64,000 nt of DNA from Methanoflorens sp963701995 (GTDB lineage Archaea > Halobacteriota > Bog-38 > Methanoflorentales > Methanoflorentaceae), in contig OY969693.1 in NCBI GenBank assembly GCA_963701995.1, positions 1,736,001 through 1,800,000 on the forward strand. The letters run 5' to 3'. Position 1 is the stretch's first letter. Every line of letters begins with the position of its first letter. Position numbers and translations under genes: made by a program. Shown piece after piece: positions 1 through 9,365 of this stretch. The notes under the pieces were generated by a model, which made no database searches, was not told where the DNA came from, and worked only from the letters and a program-made list of their open reading frames with translations.

Positions 1-846
1 GAGGTCGCGAAGCGCATCTGGGTGCAGGTTGGTGACGACCTGCCCAACGCCATGGTTGAGTTTTATGAACACCTTGTCGCGGAGCATGTGGACGCCTTTG
101 CGATTTCCGAAGAGTACGCCGCCGGCCTGCACGGTATGTTGCGACAGTTGGCCGCTGCCAATATGAAACTTCCATTTCTGAAAGGGCAGGTTACAGGCCC
201 CTTTACGTTCGGTTTAGGGCTGGCGGATCAGGAACGCCGCTCGGTCTGGTTCGACGAACAATATCGCGACATTGTGCTGAAAGGTCTGGGCATGAAGGCG
301 CTCTGGCAAATTCAGCAATTGCAGCCCTACACTGAGCAAGTGGTGATCTTCTTCGATGAGCCGGTGCTTTCCGCGTTAGGCACGGCCGCATACATGATGA
401 TTCAGGATGAAGATGTGATTAATGGACTGAATGAAGTCTTTGAAATTTCTCACAATGCCGGCGCGTTGGTGGGCGTTCATTGCTGCGGCAACATGGATTG
501 GGGCCTGCTTGCCAGTACCAAGATCAACATCATTGCCTTTGACGCGTATTTTTATGGCGCTAAAGTGGCGCTCTATCCTGACAAAATTCAGGCCTTTTTG
601 GAACGCGGCGGGATCTTGGCTTCCGGCCTGGTGCCGACCGGTGACGTCGAGAAACTGCGCGCCGAAACGCCCGATAGCCTCAAGCTGAAACACGAAAGCC
701 TTATCCAGGAATTTGTCGGCAAAGGGATTGCTGAAAATCTGCTACGTGAACAATTTCTTTTCACGCCGTCCTGCGGCATGGGCACACTCTCAGAAAGCGA
801 TACGGCGATAGTGCTGAAACTGCTTGCTGCCACCCAAACCTTTTAG
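1..846 (+). CDS. MetE/UroD-superfamily methyltransferase-like protein, 5' end outside window
   Basis: The reading frame is open from base 1, so the gene begins before the window; the GTG at 22 is internal. The visible 281 residues look like the catalytic half of the cobalamin-independent methionine synthase / uroporphyrinogen decarboxylase superfamily, a TIM barrel that transfers methyl groups to zinc-bound thiols. Seen: GQVTGPFTFG near the start, an FFDEP strand, VHCCGN (His and Cys in the position of MetE-type zinc ligands) and a late SCGMG that would supply the last Cys ligand. The length matches short archaeal MetE-like or corrinoid-associated proteins rather than full-length MetE. The methyl donor and acceptor cannot be told from this fragment. 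The stop is TAG. The family is fairly sure, the exact reaction is not. Confidence 0.75.
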   Translation, partial: EVAKRIWVQVGDDLPNAMVEFYEHLVAEHVDAFAISEEYAAGLHGMLRQLAAANMKLPFLKGQVTGPFTFGLGLADQERRSVWFDEQYRDIVLKGLGMKALWQIQQLQPYTEQVVIFFDEPVLSALGTAAYMMIQDEDVINGLNEVFEISHNAGALVGVHCCGNMDWGLLASTKINIIAFDAYFYGAKVALYPDKIQAFLERGGILASGLVPTGDVEKLRAETPDSLKLKHESLIQEFVGKGIAENLLREQFLFTPSCGMGTLSESDTAIVLKLLAATQTF

Positions 847-1360
847 GATTAGGAGCCGTTCATCGTTCTTTAAACGTAAAATTTTTTTCGATTAATATTG
901 TTAGAGGCTTACGGATCTAGAGAAAATGTCGCCTCGATCCACTCTCTGATTTGTTCGCGCACGTTTCTGAAACGCTCACTGCTTCCTGTCACGGCTGTTG
1001 CTTCGTTGAGGAATCGTGCGTACAAATAGCGAAAACACCCTCACCCGTGCCCCCGATTTCAATAAAGACGTACAGGCTGAAGAGGTTCATCCTAAGCGCC
1101 GTGTCGTCGAGCGAATATTGTACCCAGTTTACGGCCTCAGAACGAGCTCCTGATGGCAATTCTATTTTTGCGCGTTAAAACTGTATAGGTAGCCCTAAAC
1201 TATGTAGAAGATACGTATATTCATCTAAAACGCTTTAAATTAAAAAATAAGCGATAATATTAATTATTCAGCTTTTTTATAAAAATAGACTGCAGGAACT
1301 TTTAAATAGATGCTCGTCGTCGCCTTTAGGTACACTGAACTACCAGACCGAGGTGTTTAG
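847..1360. other. Intergenic stretch, no supported gene
   Basis: About 510 bases between the methyltransferase-like gene and the secreted protein. One 75-codon frame at 951-1178 has no ribosome site or protein-like composition and is not called. From about 1190 to 1300 the sequence is strongly AT-rich and probably holds the promoter of the downstream gene. Confidence 0.4.
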
Positions 1361-2665
1361 TTGAAATATGCAAAAAGAAAAGCCCTTAGAGTGATTCTTT
1401 TGTTGGCGGCCTCGTCGCTTGTTGCAGGGTTGGTAATCACCCCGGCTGGTGCACAGCCGACCCCCACCATTTATTATTTCCCCCAAGCGGGATCAACGTG
1501 GGTCAACAACGGAGCTGCAGGAACCAGCTATAACGCTTACGTCAGCACCCCTGGCTTATTTCGAACTCAAGCAAATGCACACCCGTATTGGGGTGATATG
1601 GGGCAAAATGATTTTATCTCCATCCCGGCCGGCAGTGCAACAAATAACCAAAACACAGCGTCGTGGGAGATAGGGTTTCATTACACCGGAATGACAGGCC
1701 AGCGCTTCCAAAAAATTTGGGATAAAGCGTATGGCGCTTATATGATTGAAATCGACACCTACAAGGGCCCTAACGAGGGCTACCTTACCATCTACCGTGC
1801 TACGACCGGCGGCAGCGGCGCGCGGTGGTACATACCAACTGACACCGTTCTTCGCGCGGGCCATAATTATTACGTTCAAATTGCGTGGGACTCGCGTGCA
1901 GTCCCGGGAAATGAGCCATATCCAACGATCTGGATTGGTGAGGACGGAAACGCACCAGTGCGACAAACGCATTGGGACGAGACCGGCGGTGCTCTTGAAG
2001 GTACCGGATCATGGTACAATGACGCTGCAGGTCCTGCGAACTTAGGGAATACAGCTTCAGGAAATGGCGTCAGCGCATCAGCCAAGATCGCCTGGCTCAA
2101 CGGCGGCTTCTATGTATACCGGCAATACAATTCAATCGTTGATTTTAGTAATGGTGGAAGCTGGAACACTGATAAGCAGGCGTGGACAACAGCTACGCCG
2201 ATCATCAAGCCGACTGCAACACCGGTATCTAAGGTGACGCCCACGCCAACCGCAACGCCAACGGTAAAGGCAACAGCAACGCCAACGGTGAAGGCAGTAG
2301 TCAAAACACCCTTGAAGCCTACAGCAACGCCAACGGTAAAGGCAACAGCAACGCCAACGGTGAAGGCAGTAGTCAAAACACCCTTGAAGCCTACAGCAAC
2401 GCCAACGGTGAAGGCAGTAGTCAAAACACCCTTGAAGCCTACAGCAACGCCAACAGTGAAGGCAACGGTCAGGTCAAGTTACTCTAACTCCAGCTCAAGC
2501 GTAACTGCTGCTGAGAATGGCTCGGTGCCTGGAATTTCAGTTCCATCAGCTCAAACGAGCGGCGTCGCGAGCTTACCTGCCCAACCCGTTTTAGAGTTTT
2601 CGTTGCTCGGACTTGGGATACCGGCACTTTTGGCTGGATTAGTCTATCTACTGATAAGACGGTGA
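1361..2665 (+). CDS. Secreted, membrane-anchored lectin-like surface protein with repeat stalk
   Basis: The start is TTG at 1361, the only plausible start ahead of a classic signal peptide (basic KYAKRKALR, then a hydrophobic run ending near PAGAQ). Residues about 35-275 form a Trp- and Gly-rich globular domain that reads like a concanavalin A / LamG-type beta sandwich (my inference from composition). Residues about 285-370 are a Pro/Thr/Lys repeat stalk of TPTVKA and KTPLKPTA units encoded by 72-bp DNA repeats. The tail is a Ser-rich spacer, one hydrophobic helix (LLGLGIPALLAGLVYLLI) and RR, the layout of a C-terminally anchored archaeal surface protein. Ligand unknown. The gene stands alone, followed by a T-rich terminator-like tract. 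Confidence 0.7.
   Translation: MKYAKRKALRVILLLAASSLVAGLVITPAGAQPTPTIYYFPQAGSTWVNNGAAGTSYNAYVSTPGLFRTQANAHPYWGDMGQNDFISIPAGSATNNQNTASWEIGFHYTGMTGQRFQKIWDKAYGAYMIEIDTYKGPNEGYLTIYRATTGGSGARWYIPTDTVLRAGHNYYVQIAWDSRAVPGNEPYPTIWIGEDGNAPVRQTHWDETGGALEGTGSWYNDAAGPANLGNTASGNGVSASAKIAWLNGGFYVYRQYNSIVDFSNGGSWNTDKQAWTTATPIIKPTATPVSKVTPTPTATPTVKATATPTVKAVVKTPLKPTATPTVKATATPTVKAVVKTPLKPTATPTVKAVVKTPLKPTATPTVKATVRSSYSNSSSSVTAAENGSVPGISVPSAQTSGVASLPAQPVLEFSLLGLGIPALLAGLVYLLIRR
2252..2470 (+). repeat. In-frame 72-bp tandem repeat encoding the Pro/Thr stalk
   Basis: Two nearly exact 72-bp units start at 2252 and 2324, followed by a 48-bp shortened unit at 2396 and a partial unit from 2444. All periods are multiples of three, so copy-number change keeps the frame. 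Such arrays vary in length between strains. Confidence 0.85.
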
Positions 2666-2682
2666 GAGGTCCTTTGAGGCCC

Positions 2683-2782
2683 CTTCTTTTTTTTCTTTTC
2701 TCTCACTTACAGCACGTTATTGACCTCCTATAGCTCAGGCACGATAAGGAAGCTATTCAAAAGGAACTCGAACTTGTGACTC
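2683..2782 (+). repeat. 100-nt exact repeat, copy A (other copy 15203-15302)
   Basis: Identical over 100 nt to 15203-15302, then degenerate similarity for about 70 nt more. It opens with a T-rich tract that would act as an archaeal terminator for the upstream secreted-protein gene. Inside is a coding-like frame (LRHDKEAIQKELELVT...) without a start codon. Over the diverged part several differences between copies are synonymous in that frame (for example Pro CCT/CCA, Val GTT/GTC, Gly GGT/GGC, Phe TTT/TTC), which suggests descent from a protein-coding gene end. Both copies lie just downstream of exported-protein genes. Confidence 0.85.
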
Positions 2783-2825
2783 AGCGGTTGCCTGCGCCTG
2801 GAGTTGGTTTTTGGGCACGCTTAGT

Positions 2826-3300
2826 CGGCGGCGCTAGAAAGAAGGAAGAGTAAGGGCGGTAAGGCGACGATTAGGAGTCTACACCCAAGAAGTCATTTTG
2901 GGATCCGATCATAGGTTGTGAACCTGGTTCGATCGCCGACCTATGGTGCTTTTTTCGCCTCTTCTATTGCCTTCGCAGCGATGCCGGGCGTCGCCTCTCC
3001 GAGAATCAACGGCGTGAATTCAGGGTACGTGCCCAACTTCTTTGACACGATGAGCATGATCTCCGTCATTTGTGCCTCATCCAGATCGGCCACCATGAAG
3101 ACATTGCGCGTGCCGGCCTCCGTATACACGGCCTCTGGCGCGAACCGATTCATGATATAGCCGAAGATTTTCCCGGGCCCTCCTTCTTCGAAATCTATGT
3201 GATTGCCGACTTCTGTCGAAACTTCAAAATATACCAAGTAACGCACGTTTGATCACCTACCGCCTCATTCGACGTTCACGAATAAGTGCTTTCACCCGGA
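2826..3300 (-). repeat. Segmental duplication, inverted copy of about 49955-50430
   Basis: Covers the DUF3303-like gene at 2941-3246, its leader and about 115 nt downstream. The reverse complement matches 49955-50430 with scattered substitutions, including the conserved leader (TTATTCGTGAACGTCGAATGA, 3267-3287 region) and the downstream sequence around 2885-2905. Edges are approximate, read by eye. Confidence 0.75.
2941..3246 (-). CDS. Small ferredoxin-fold protein, DUF3303-like (paralogue 1 of 3)
   Basis: 101 residues, GTG start at 3246 preceded by a GGTGAT ribosome site. The protein has two beta-alpha-beta halves, MRYLVYFEV... and NVFMVADLDEAQMTE..., the pattern of small dimeric alpha/beta-barrel proteins; DUF3303 is the nearest family I recall, not verified. 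Paralogues lie at 50002-50307 (about 85% alike) and 54224-54532. The leader is conserved among all three. No catalytic residues are evident, so a binding or monooxygenase-like fold role is only a guess. Confidence 0.65.
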   Translation of the reverse strand: MRYLVYFEVSTEVGNHIDFEEGGPGKIFGYIMNRFAPEAVYTEAGTRNVFMVADLDEAQMTEIMLIVSKKLGTYPEFTPLILGEATPGIAAKAIEEAKKAP

Positions 3301-3504
3301 TTTGAGCGCTACGTTTCGCCTTGACTAAAAAGAAGAGCGGGGCAGTACTCATAGCAATCCCCTTAGCAATATCTTGGGTTTTAAATAGGCGTTACCCTGT
3401 GCAAGAATGATCTGACAATAGCGGCGAGTGAATGACAGTGCACGGTTCTCTCCAAGATTGGGGATAAGTAAATATCGTGAAGGGTTTTTCGTTATCCTCG
3501 TCAT

Positions 3505-3805
3505 TTCTTTCTTTTTTCTTCACGTTCACTTTGAGCACGTTCTGCAGTTGGGTTATCATCATCGGCACACGTGCACCCTTTGTGCAAGCAATCCATCCCG
3601 AGACCATTACGGGCGACAAGGAACAGTCTCTCTACAACCTCTTGCTGCCTACCTCCACACAGTGCCCTAGAAGAGCTGATAGAGAGCGTGGAAACGGGCC
3701 CGGCGAGACGCCCAACTACGGTATGTCGTGCTATACGGGGCGGCCTGCAGCTACTGCCTCGGCATGGCCGAACGCCGACTCGTGCCTGGTGGTGATTGAC
3801 CCTCT
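3505..3805 (+). pseudogene. Broken copy of the YCLARAERLDGSYLRTF family (copy 1 of 4)
   Basis: The DNA resembles 16360-16600: same upstream tract, a stretch reading NSLYNLLAAYLHTV, then in another frame LRYVVLYGAACSYCLGMAERR, then stops. Several frame breaks make it non-coding as it stands. Compare 16416, 44871 and 60950. Confidence 0.6.
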
Positions 3806-3817
3806 AGCGGGTGGCCG

Positions 3818-5158
3818 CTAGCCGAAGAGCGATACGAATGCGGAGCCGAGCAACCAGAGGTTGAGACCGAGAATCGCCGCGCTGCAAGCGATGGCAACCA
3901 CCGTCGTCGACGACCTGTTCACCAACGTGCCCATGATATCGCGACGACGGGTGAACATCACGAGCGTGATCACCGGCAGCGGGAGCACGAAGCTAAGCAC
4001 CACCTGGCTGACGATGAGTGTCTCGGTAGGGTTGAAGGCCAAAACGACTACGACGATCGCAGGAATCATCGTTACCAGCCGCCGTAGCCAGATAGGGATA
4101 CTAAAGCCGACGAAGCCTTGCATAATCACCTGGCCGGCGAGCGTTCCGACCGTTGCACTAGAGAGCCCGGCGGCTAAGAGCGAAACGGCAAAGACCAAGC
4201 TGGCCACCCCGCCAAGGAGGGGTGCGAGGGTAAGGTACGCAGTCGTAAGGTCGGCGACATTGCTGTATCCGTGCGCGTGGAAGGTTGCAGCAGCCATGTA
4301 GAGCATCGCCATGTTGACCAGTCCGGCGAGGCCCATCGCGATCACGACGTCCGGGATGCTCCAGCGAAAGATGCGCCGCGCTTCTGTTTGGCTGCGCGGA
4401 ACGATGCGGCGTTGGGTGAGCGACGAGTGCAAGTAGATGACGTGCGGCATGACCGTTGCGCCGATAATCCCTACGGCGAGGAACAAACTCTGGGTGCCGC
4501 CTATCCAAGGCACGACCGTGTGGTACGCGACTTGTCCCCAGTCGGGACGCGAGAACACCGTTTCAATCACATAGCACCCCGCGATGACGGCGACCAGTGC
4601 GGTAATGACCGCTTCAAGCAGACGGAAGCCGTGGCGCTCGAGCACCAGAATGAGATACGTCATCACGCCGGTGATGAGGGCAGCATATAACAACGGGATT
4701 CCGAACAAGAGGTTGAGAGCAATGCTGGCCCCTAAAAACTCGGCGATGTCGGTCGCGATCGCTCCGATCTCCGCGGTGATCCACATCCCGTACGTAACGC
4801 GTGTGCTGAAATGGAGACGGCACATTTCGGCGAGGTTATTGCCCGTCGCCAGACCAAGCTTGGCCGACAAGGTCTGCAACAGCATCGCCATCAGGCTGGC
4901 CAGCGCAACGACCCAGAGCAGATTGTACCCAAACGCACTCCCGCTGGCGATGTTAGTCGCGTAGTTGCCGGGATCTATGTAGGCCACGCTCGCTATGAAC
5001 GCCGGACCCAAAAACGGCAGCAGTGCCAGCGGCCCTTTCCTGCGACCCTCGAGCACCGCGCGGGCGGCGGCACGGGTGCCTGCCTCTTCAGGAGCGCGTG
5101 TGTGTGTCACGGCTTCGGGTGTCGGTGAAGAAGGGGGCTGCGGTGGATCGGGTCTCAT
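3818..5158 (-). CDS. mntH: NRAMP-family divalent metal (Mn2+/Fe2+) transporter
   Basis: 446 residues, about 11 predicted membrane helices, with a cytoplasmic Pro-rich N-terminus. NRAMP hallmarks are present: the metal-binding DPGN of helix 1 (AYIDPGNYATN) and MPH in helix 6 (TVMPHVIYLHSS). In the family these residues coordinate Mn2+ or Fe2+ for proton-coupled uptake. The closest named relatives are MntH proteins; substrate preference is not resolved. The neighbouring minus-strand gene is a ferritin-like protein, which suits a metal uptake and storage pairing, although the 185-nt gap argues for separate promoters. Confidence 0.9.
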   Translation of the reverse strand: MRPDPPQPPSSPTPEAVTHTRAPEEAGTRAAARAVLEGRRKGPLALLPFLGPAFIASVAYIDPGNYATNIASGSAFGYNLLWVVALASLMAMLLQTLSAKLGLATGNNLAEMCRLHFSTRVTYGMWITAEIGAIATDIAEFLGASIALNLLFGIPLLYAALITGVMTYLILVLERHGFRLLEAVITALVAVIAGCYVIETVFSRPDWGQVAYHTVVPWIGGTQSLFLAVGIIGATVMPHVIYLHSSLTQRRIVPRSQTEARRIFRWSIPDVVIAMGLAGLVNMAMLYMAAATFHAHGYSNVADLTTAYLTLAPLLGGVASLVFAVSLLAAGLSSATVGTLAGQVIMQGFVGFSIPIWLRRLVTMIPAIVVVVLAFNPTETLIVSQVVLSFVLPLPVITLVMFTRRRDIMGTLVNRSSTTVVAIACSAAILGLNLWLLGSAFVSLFG

Positions 5159-5343
5159 CGGTGTAGAAACGGCGAGCGCGTGCAGGCGGTTACGCCTTCT
5201 ATCAGGTATCGAGAAGGTGAGCAGCGTTGTACCAAACCATCCGGTACGTCGCGCAATTCTGAACGCGCTGACGTCGTGTCACTGCGTTGCCGCGGCGGCA
5301 AACGCTCTAATGCGCGGATTGCAACTCTCGTGCGCTCTTTGTG

Positions 5344-5928
5344 TCACTCAACGTGTCGGAACTTCTGCGTGTAAGGCCCCTCTCCCGGTCTCCTTCTTCT
5401 GAAGTGCCCAGACGCCCTTCCCTCAAGCAGCTCCTGGAACCACGCCTCGTGCTCTATCTCTTCGTGGAGTATCGCGAGCGACAGAGCGTACGTTCGATGA
5501 TCCTTGCCGAACGTTAAGTTGCAGATATCTGTGTAGATCGCGACAGCGCACCGCTCAGCGTCGAGCAGCACCTTGAGAACGGCCCGTACGTCGCTCGGGT
5601 CCTGCGGCAGATATGCCGCCGAACACGCCGCATCGTCGTGGAGCTCCCGCAGATCGGCGTATAGTTCGCCGCCGAGCTCATAAATGCGTGGGACGATTGT
5701 CTCGAAGTGAAGGCGATCCTCGAGCCGCGCGTCTTCCGTGATCTCTTTTACCTGTTCGCCCTCAAGTCCTGAGCAGTGCATCCTCAGGAGCGTGTAGTAG
5801 TAGTACGTCGTGAACTCCGCGGCAGCGGCCTTCTTCAACTTATCGATTAACTGGTTGAGGTCAATCCCCGCTCTCTCAATGAATTCCACGCCGGCGTTCT
5901 TGGAATATGCTTTGTCCATCTCTCTCAC
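5344..5928 (-). CDS. Ferritin-like / DPS-like di-iron protein
   Basis: 194 residues starting MREMDKAY; an ATG at codon 4 is an alternative start. A four-helix ferritin-like domain spans about residues 20-175. Candidate iron ligands are AAEFTTYYYYTLL (Glu), ARLEDRLHFE (Glu, His) and LHEEIEHEAWFQELL (Glu-Glu-x-x-His). Two Cys (CSAAY and AERCAVA) recall the thioferritin / DPS-like group of archaea, which use iron and peroxide together; that subfamily call is an inference. The Arg-rich tail after residue 175 may be disordered. Upstream of NRAMP on the same strand. Confidence 0.8.
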   Translation of the reverse strand: MREMDKAYSKNAGVEFIERAGIDLNQLIDKLKKAAAAEFTTYYYYTLLRMHCSGLEGEQVKEITEDARLEDRLHFETIVPRIYELGGELYADLRELHDDAACSAAYLPQDPSDVRAVLKVLLDAERCAVAIYTDICNLTFGKDHRTYALSLAILHEEIEHEAWFQELLEGRASGHFRRRRPGEGPYTQKFRHVE

Positions 5929-6240
5929 TTACCTTATTCTTTTAAGCATTCAAAGTCTCAAGACCTGATTTGACGCTCGCATCAGCAGACCTCTATCGGC
6001 CGAAATGAGCGATCATCTCAAATGCTTAATCAGACGGTTTTCCGGTTCGAATAAAAGCGTTCCTCTTGCTTTTGCCCCTTTCTTTGTTTGATTTGTCCGT
6101 TCTTCGTTCTATACGAAAATCCGGAACGGTAGAAAAAATTAAGAAAAGGCCTCAACAGGGACAGCGTCGTCGCGAAGGCGAACGCGTTTGCGGTATCCGC
6201 ACGTCAGGGTAGGGCCTGCGCTGCGGCGCTGATAACGGAT

Positions 6241-6283
6241 AGGGCAACCGTATCGTTGGATAGCTGTACCTGCTTTTGTGTGG
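6241..6283 (-). pseudogene. Fragment of the SKISLHHAKAGYxYPTIRLP family
   Basis: A stretch of about 40 nt matches, with few changes, part of the minus-strand gene at 23648-23968 (the AGYSYPTIRLP codons). It lies in the 408-nt gap 5929-6336 upstream of gap; nothing else is recognised in that gap except AT-rich sequence near 6100-6145. Confidence 0.5.
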
Positions 6284-6336
6284 GAAGGCTTTATCGAAGC
6301 TGACTGTGAGGCTAGCATAGCTAGGAAGGTGGGCGT

Positions 6337-7431
6337 ATGGTGGTTAACGTTGCGATAAATGGGTACGGAAACCTCGGTAAGCGCGTCGCTGACGCGGTTA
6401 CGAAACAGGACGATATGAAACTCGTCGGCGTGTCGAAAACTCGCCCGAATTTTGAGGCCTACGTCGCAGCAATGAAAGGGTACCCCCTTTACGTCGCCGA
6501 GGGCGTCAGCCCCGAGTCTTTCAAGACTGCAGGATTAGACGTCGCGGGTACGACGATAGACATGCTCCGCGAGGCCGACGTAGTCGTCGATGCCACTCCC
6601 GCGGGAATGGGCGCGAAGAATCTCGAGAACCTGTATAAGAAGACTGGCATCAAGGCCATTCTTGAAGGCGGTGAAAAGCACGCGGCCATCGACGCTTCAT
6701 TCAATGCGTATTGTAACTATGAAAGCGCGATCGGCAAAGATTACGTGCGGGTGGTATCGTGCAACACCACGGGGCTCTGTCGAACGTTATACGCGGTGGA
6801 CAAACTGGCTGGCATCAAAAAAGTCAGGGTGGTCCTCGTACGAGGGGCAGAAGACCCCGCGCAAGTGAAGAAGGGGCCGATCAACGCCGTTGTTCCAAAT
6901 CCGCCAACGGTCCCGTCACATCACGGGCCTGACGTGAATACCGTGATGCCTGGATGGGACATTACGACGATGGCGGTGTTGGTGCCGACCACGCTTATGC
7001 ATCAGCACAACGTCATGATCGAAGTTCAGCACCCGGTCACCACGGAAGAGCTGTTGACCGAGTTCTACCGCTTGCGTCGCATCATGCTCGTACGGGCAAG
7101 CGACGGCCTAGGATCGACGGCAGAAATTATCGAGCTTGCGAGAGATATGGGGCGTCCGCGCTATGACCTGTGGGAGATAGCGATCTGGGAGGAGAGCATC
7201 AACGCCGTGGGTAACGAGGTGTTCTATATGCAAGGCGTTCACCAAGAGGCGGACATCGTGCTAGAGAACGTTGACTGCATTCGCGCGGTGGCCGAACTCG
7301 AGACAGATCCGTGGAAATCAATCCGGAAGACCGATGAAGCGATGGGGGTGACCGGCTCGTTTCGCGCGCCTCAGTGTCTTGCTGACAAGCCGGAAACGCT
7401 TCGCGAGATACATTACGAGGGGGGGCGTTAG
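6337..7431 (+). CDS. gap: Type II (archaeal) glyceraldehyde-3-phosphate dehydrogenase
   Basis: 364 residues. The N-terminal Rossmann motif is VAINGYGNLGKRVADAV and the catalytic Cys lies in VVSCNTTGLCRTL, both diagnostic of the archaeal enzyme, which interconverts glyceraldehyde 3-phosphate and 1,3-bisphosphoglycerate with NAD(P) in glycolysis and gluconeogenesis. The middle repeat (HHGPDVNTVMPGWDITTMAVLVPTTLMHQHN) carries family-conserved residues. It is about 20 residues longer at the C-terminus than usual. It stands alone; GTGGGCGT just before the ATG is a weak ribosome site. A core gene that anchors this part as chromosome. Confidence 0.96.
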   Translation: MVVNVAINGYGNLGKRVADAVTKQDDMKLVGVSKTRPNFEAYVAAMKGYPLYVAEGVSPESFKTAGLDVAGTTIDMLREADVVVDATPAGMGAKNLENLYKKTGIKAILEGGEKHAAIDASFNAYCNYESAIGKDYVRVVSCNTTGLCRTLYAVDKLAGIKKVRVVLVRGAEDPAQVKKGPINAVVPNPPTVPSHHGPDVNTVMPGWDITTMAVLVPTTLMHQHNVMIEVQHPVTTEELLTEFYRLRRIMLVRASDGLGSTAEIIELARDMGRPRYDLWEIAIWEESINAVGNEVFYMQGVHQEADIVLENVDCIRAVAELETDPWKSIRKTDEAMGVTGSFRAPQCLADKPETLREIHYEGGR

Positions 7432-7612
7432 AAGGGGGGAGTTTCATCTTAAGTTTACCGTTTGTTCGAAGCCGTAGCCGCGGTATAATTCAGCGGTACA
7501 CGTTGTAGATATGATACCAAGAAAATCGTGCAACAAGAGACAAGAAGAGAACTTTTTATCTTGTCAATACCATCATACTAGTTCTCAGGACACAAACTCG
7601 GATTGATATCGG

Positions 7613-7975
7613 ATGACTTCCAACATCTGTCCTTCCTGTAATGAACAAGTCAGCAATGATGCTAAATTCTGTGCGAGGTGCGGTGCGGCACTAGACGACA
7701 GCTTGCGCGACGCTGAAATAGCTTTGGATCAAGACAGGAACATCTGTCCAGCGTGTGGTGTTGCTTATCTCAAAGAGGCGAAGTTCTGTCATAACTGCGG
7801 CAACAAACTCGAGATCGTCCCCCCTCAACGAGAGAAAAAAGTTCTGTTCCGCCTGCGGCGCCGCTTACCCCGGAGACGCTGAGTTTTGCCACAGCTGCGG
7901 AAAAAGCATCTGCTCTTAGTGGTCGGATTCGTGCCACTGTTAGTGAGTATTGTCGTGTACCTCGCGTGGTTGTGA
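7613..7975 (+). CDS. Triple zinc-ribbon membrane protein broken by two compensating frameshifts
   Basis: The uninterrupted frame 7613-7882 (89 aa) gives two zinc ribbons: CPSCNEQVSNDAKFCARCG and CPACGVAYLKEAKFCHNCG. At about 7830 a run of six A shifts the frame; the next frame encodes a third ribbon, FCSACGAAYPGDAEFCHSCG. A run of five A at about 7906 would restore, with one more A, a C-terminal hydrophobic helix (LLLVVGFVPLLVSIVVYLAWL) ending TGA at 7975. Three ribbons plus one helix is a common archaeal design. One A too many followed by one too few suggests homopolymer sequencing error or recent decay. Role unknown. Confidence 0.65.
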
Positions 7976-8241
7976 TGTTAGAGATGACCTCCGCCTGATA
8001 TAGACGATCACTTTGTTTGCTCAAATTAGAATATCCAATGCTTGGACTACAAGGGATCGATTGAAAGCACTAGGTGGAATTTTCCTAGCATCCGCCTAAT
8101 CACGTTATATACCAAGCATTGGGCGGCCTTCATTGTTCTGCAGCGGAACGCCAATCCTTGACCTGCTAGAAAGGCGCAAATCGGCGCCCGTAAACGATTT
8201 TTTACCTTATTTTTTTAATACTGATAACTACCCAGCTGAGC

Positions 8242-8646
8242 ATGCTGAAAGTGTGCAAAAGACCTAGCCGTAGAACCATTAGGGCTTTATACTGTCCAAA
8301 CGATGTGTGGATTTTGGTGGAATATATGGATATGGGATGGCGTATCGACACGTATGGTATTAAATTTGTTGTAGGTGGAAGTAAAGAGCTCCATCTAATA
8401 AGAGATAATATCCCAATCGGCCGCTTCTTCTTTGTGCCTGATGATTCAACAGTGCCACCTCCTGAGCTTTGGCTAAATCTGAGTGGAGCAACTGTGTATT
8501 TCAAAGAAAAAGATTACCCCTTAATAGTTGATATGCTTCGCAACGAGGGGCCTGTATGGTTTGCAATCAGCGACACGAAACCTCCAGAGATCTTTACATC
8601 AAGCACAGAACCAGTCGGCGAAGAGGAGAAGTCGGCTAGATCTTAG
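8242..8646 (+). CDS. Hypothetical protein, 134 aa
   Basis: Composition is protein-like: hydrophobic strands WILVEYMDM, GIKFVVGG and ATVYFKEK alternate with polar turns, and the C-terminus is acidic (GEEEKSARS). No family recognised. The start is uncertain: ATG 8242 has no clear ribosome site, and starts near 8310 (GTG) or 8326 (ATG) are possible. A T-rich tract and TTTTTAATA at 8208-8220 could be the promoter. Likely soluble. Confidence 0.5.
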   Translation: MLKVCKRPSRRTIRALYCPNDVWILVEYMDMGWRIDTYGIKFVVGGSKELHLIRDNIPIGRFFFVPDDSTVPPPELWLNLSGATVYFKEKDYPLIVDMLRNEGPVWFAISDTKPPEIFTSSTEPVGEEEKSARS

Positions 8647-8760
8647 GAGAGCTTCTGCAGTCACCATGAGATGACCTCCGCTCGCGAGACAGAGGTTTCT
8701 GTTATTCAAGTAATGGTAGAAGCGCCGCACTTCCGTATAGTGAGATAGAACGTAGAGAAT

Positions 8761-9156
8761 TCAGTCTCGGCCCATATAACGATCCCATTCTATCTCAAAT
8801 TCACTTGGTTGTTGTTGCTCTTGACGTTTCTTTTTTTGTCGATCTAGCTCTTGCTCTCGCCTCAATTCGCTCTCGAGATAGTATCGGTTTGCATCCTCGA
8901 CCAAGCTAGCCACTATCTTCCAGCACACTCCGTCCCTTTGTATTGCCGCTTTGTCTTTGGGGCATTTATAGCGGATTGTATTGCCGACAATCTTTGCGTT
9001 GGCACTTACAGGGGCTTGTTCTTCGAAGTAACCCTTCCAATCTTCGGGTGGCGTGTTAGACAAAATATAGGGGACTATTACGTCATTCCTTGAGCGCAAC
9101 GACTCCTCGGCTTGAGCACAATCAACCTCTAGGATCGTAATCTCTGCAAATCCCAT
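8761..9156 (-). CDS. Hypothetical protein, 131 aa, with charged coiled-coil tail
   Basis: Residues 1-85 look like a small alpha/beta domain with CPKDKAAIQRDGVCWK near its end. Residues 90-125 are rich in Glu, Arg, Lys and Gln (ELRREQELDRQKKKRQEQ) and would form a charged helix. No family recognised. Transcribed towards the hypothetical gene at 8242, with which it is convergent. Confidence 0.5.
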   Translation of the reverse strand: MGFAEITILEVDCAQAEESLRSRNDVIVPYILSNTPPEDWKGYFEEQAPVSANAKIVGNTIRYKCPKDKAAIQRDGVCWKIVASLVEDANRYYLESELRREQELDRQKKKRQEQQQPSEFEIEWDRYMGRD

Positions 9157-9365
9157 GGCATTTCGCAGATCAATCGATTCGATGACCTGCCCCTTTACGT
9201 GCTGCTCAAAAAAGTGAGCAAAGGTCGTTTGTTCGAAAGTCTAATGGTATGGCACTTACGAACGGCTTAAAAGTTGCTGTTTGTCGGTATATGTACGCTG
9301 GGCGCTGCAAGTCTGAAACAATTATTAAAGCTACGGCGCATGTCGTACGTAATCGAGGTGCAACG

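Noticed and set aside
951..1178. 75-codon frame with several Cys
   Set aside because: Weak codon texture, no ribosome site, no similarity to any pattern known to me.
2110..2424. 104-aa minus-strand frame with perfect VGVAVAFT repeats
   Set aside because: It is the shadow of the Pro/Thr tandem repeat of the surface protein on the plus strand.
2735..2800. TAGCTCAGGCACG-type sequence resembling a tRNA D-arm
   Set aside because: No acceptor, anticodon or T-arm of the right spacing follows; the segment is part of the 100-nt repeat.
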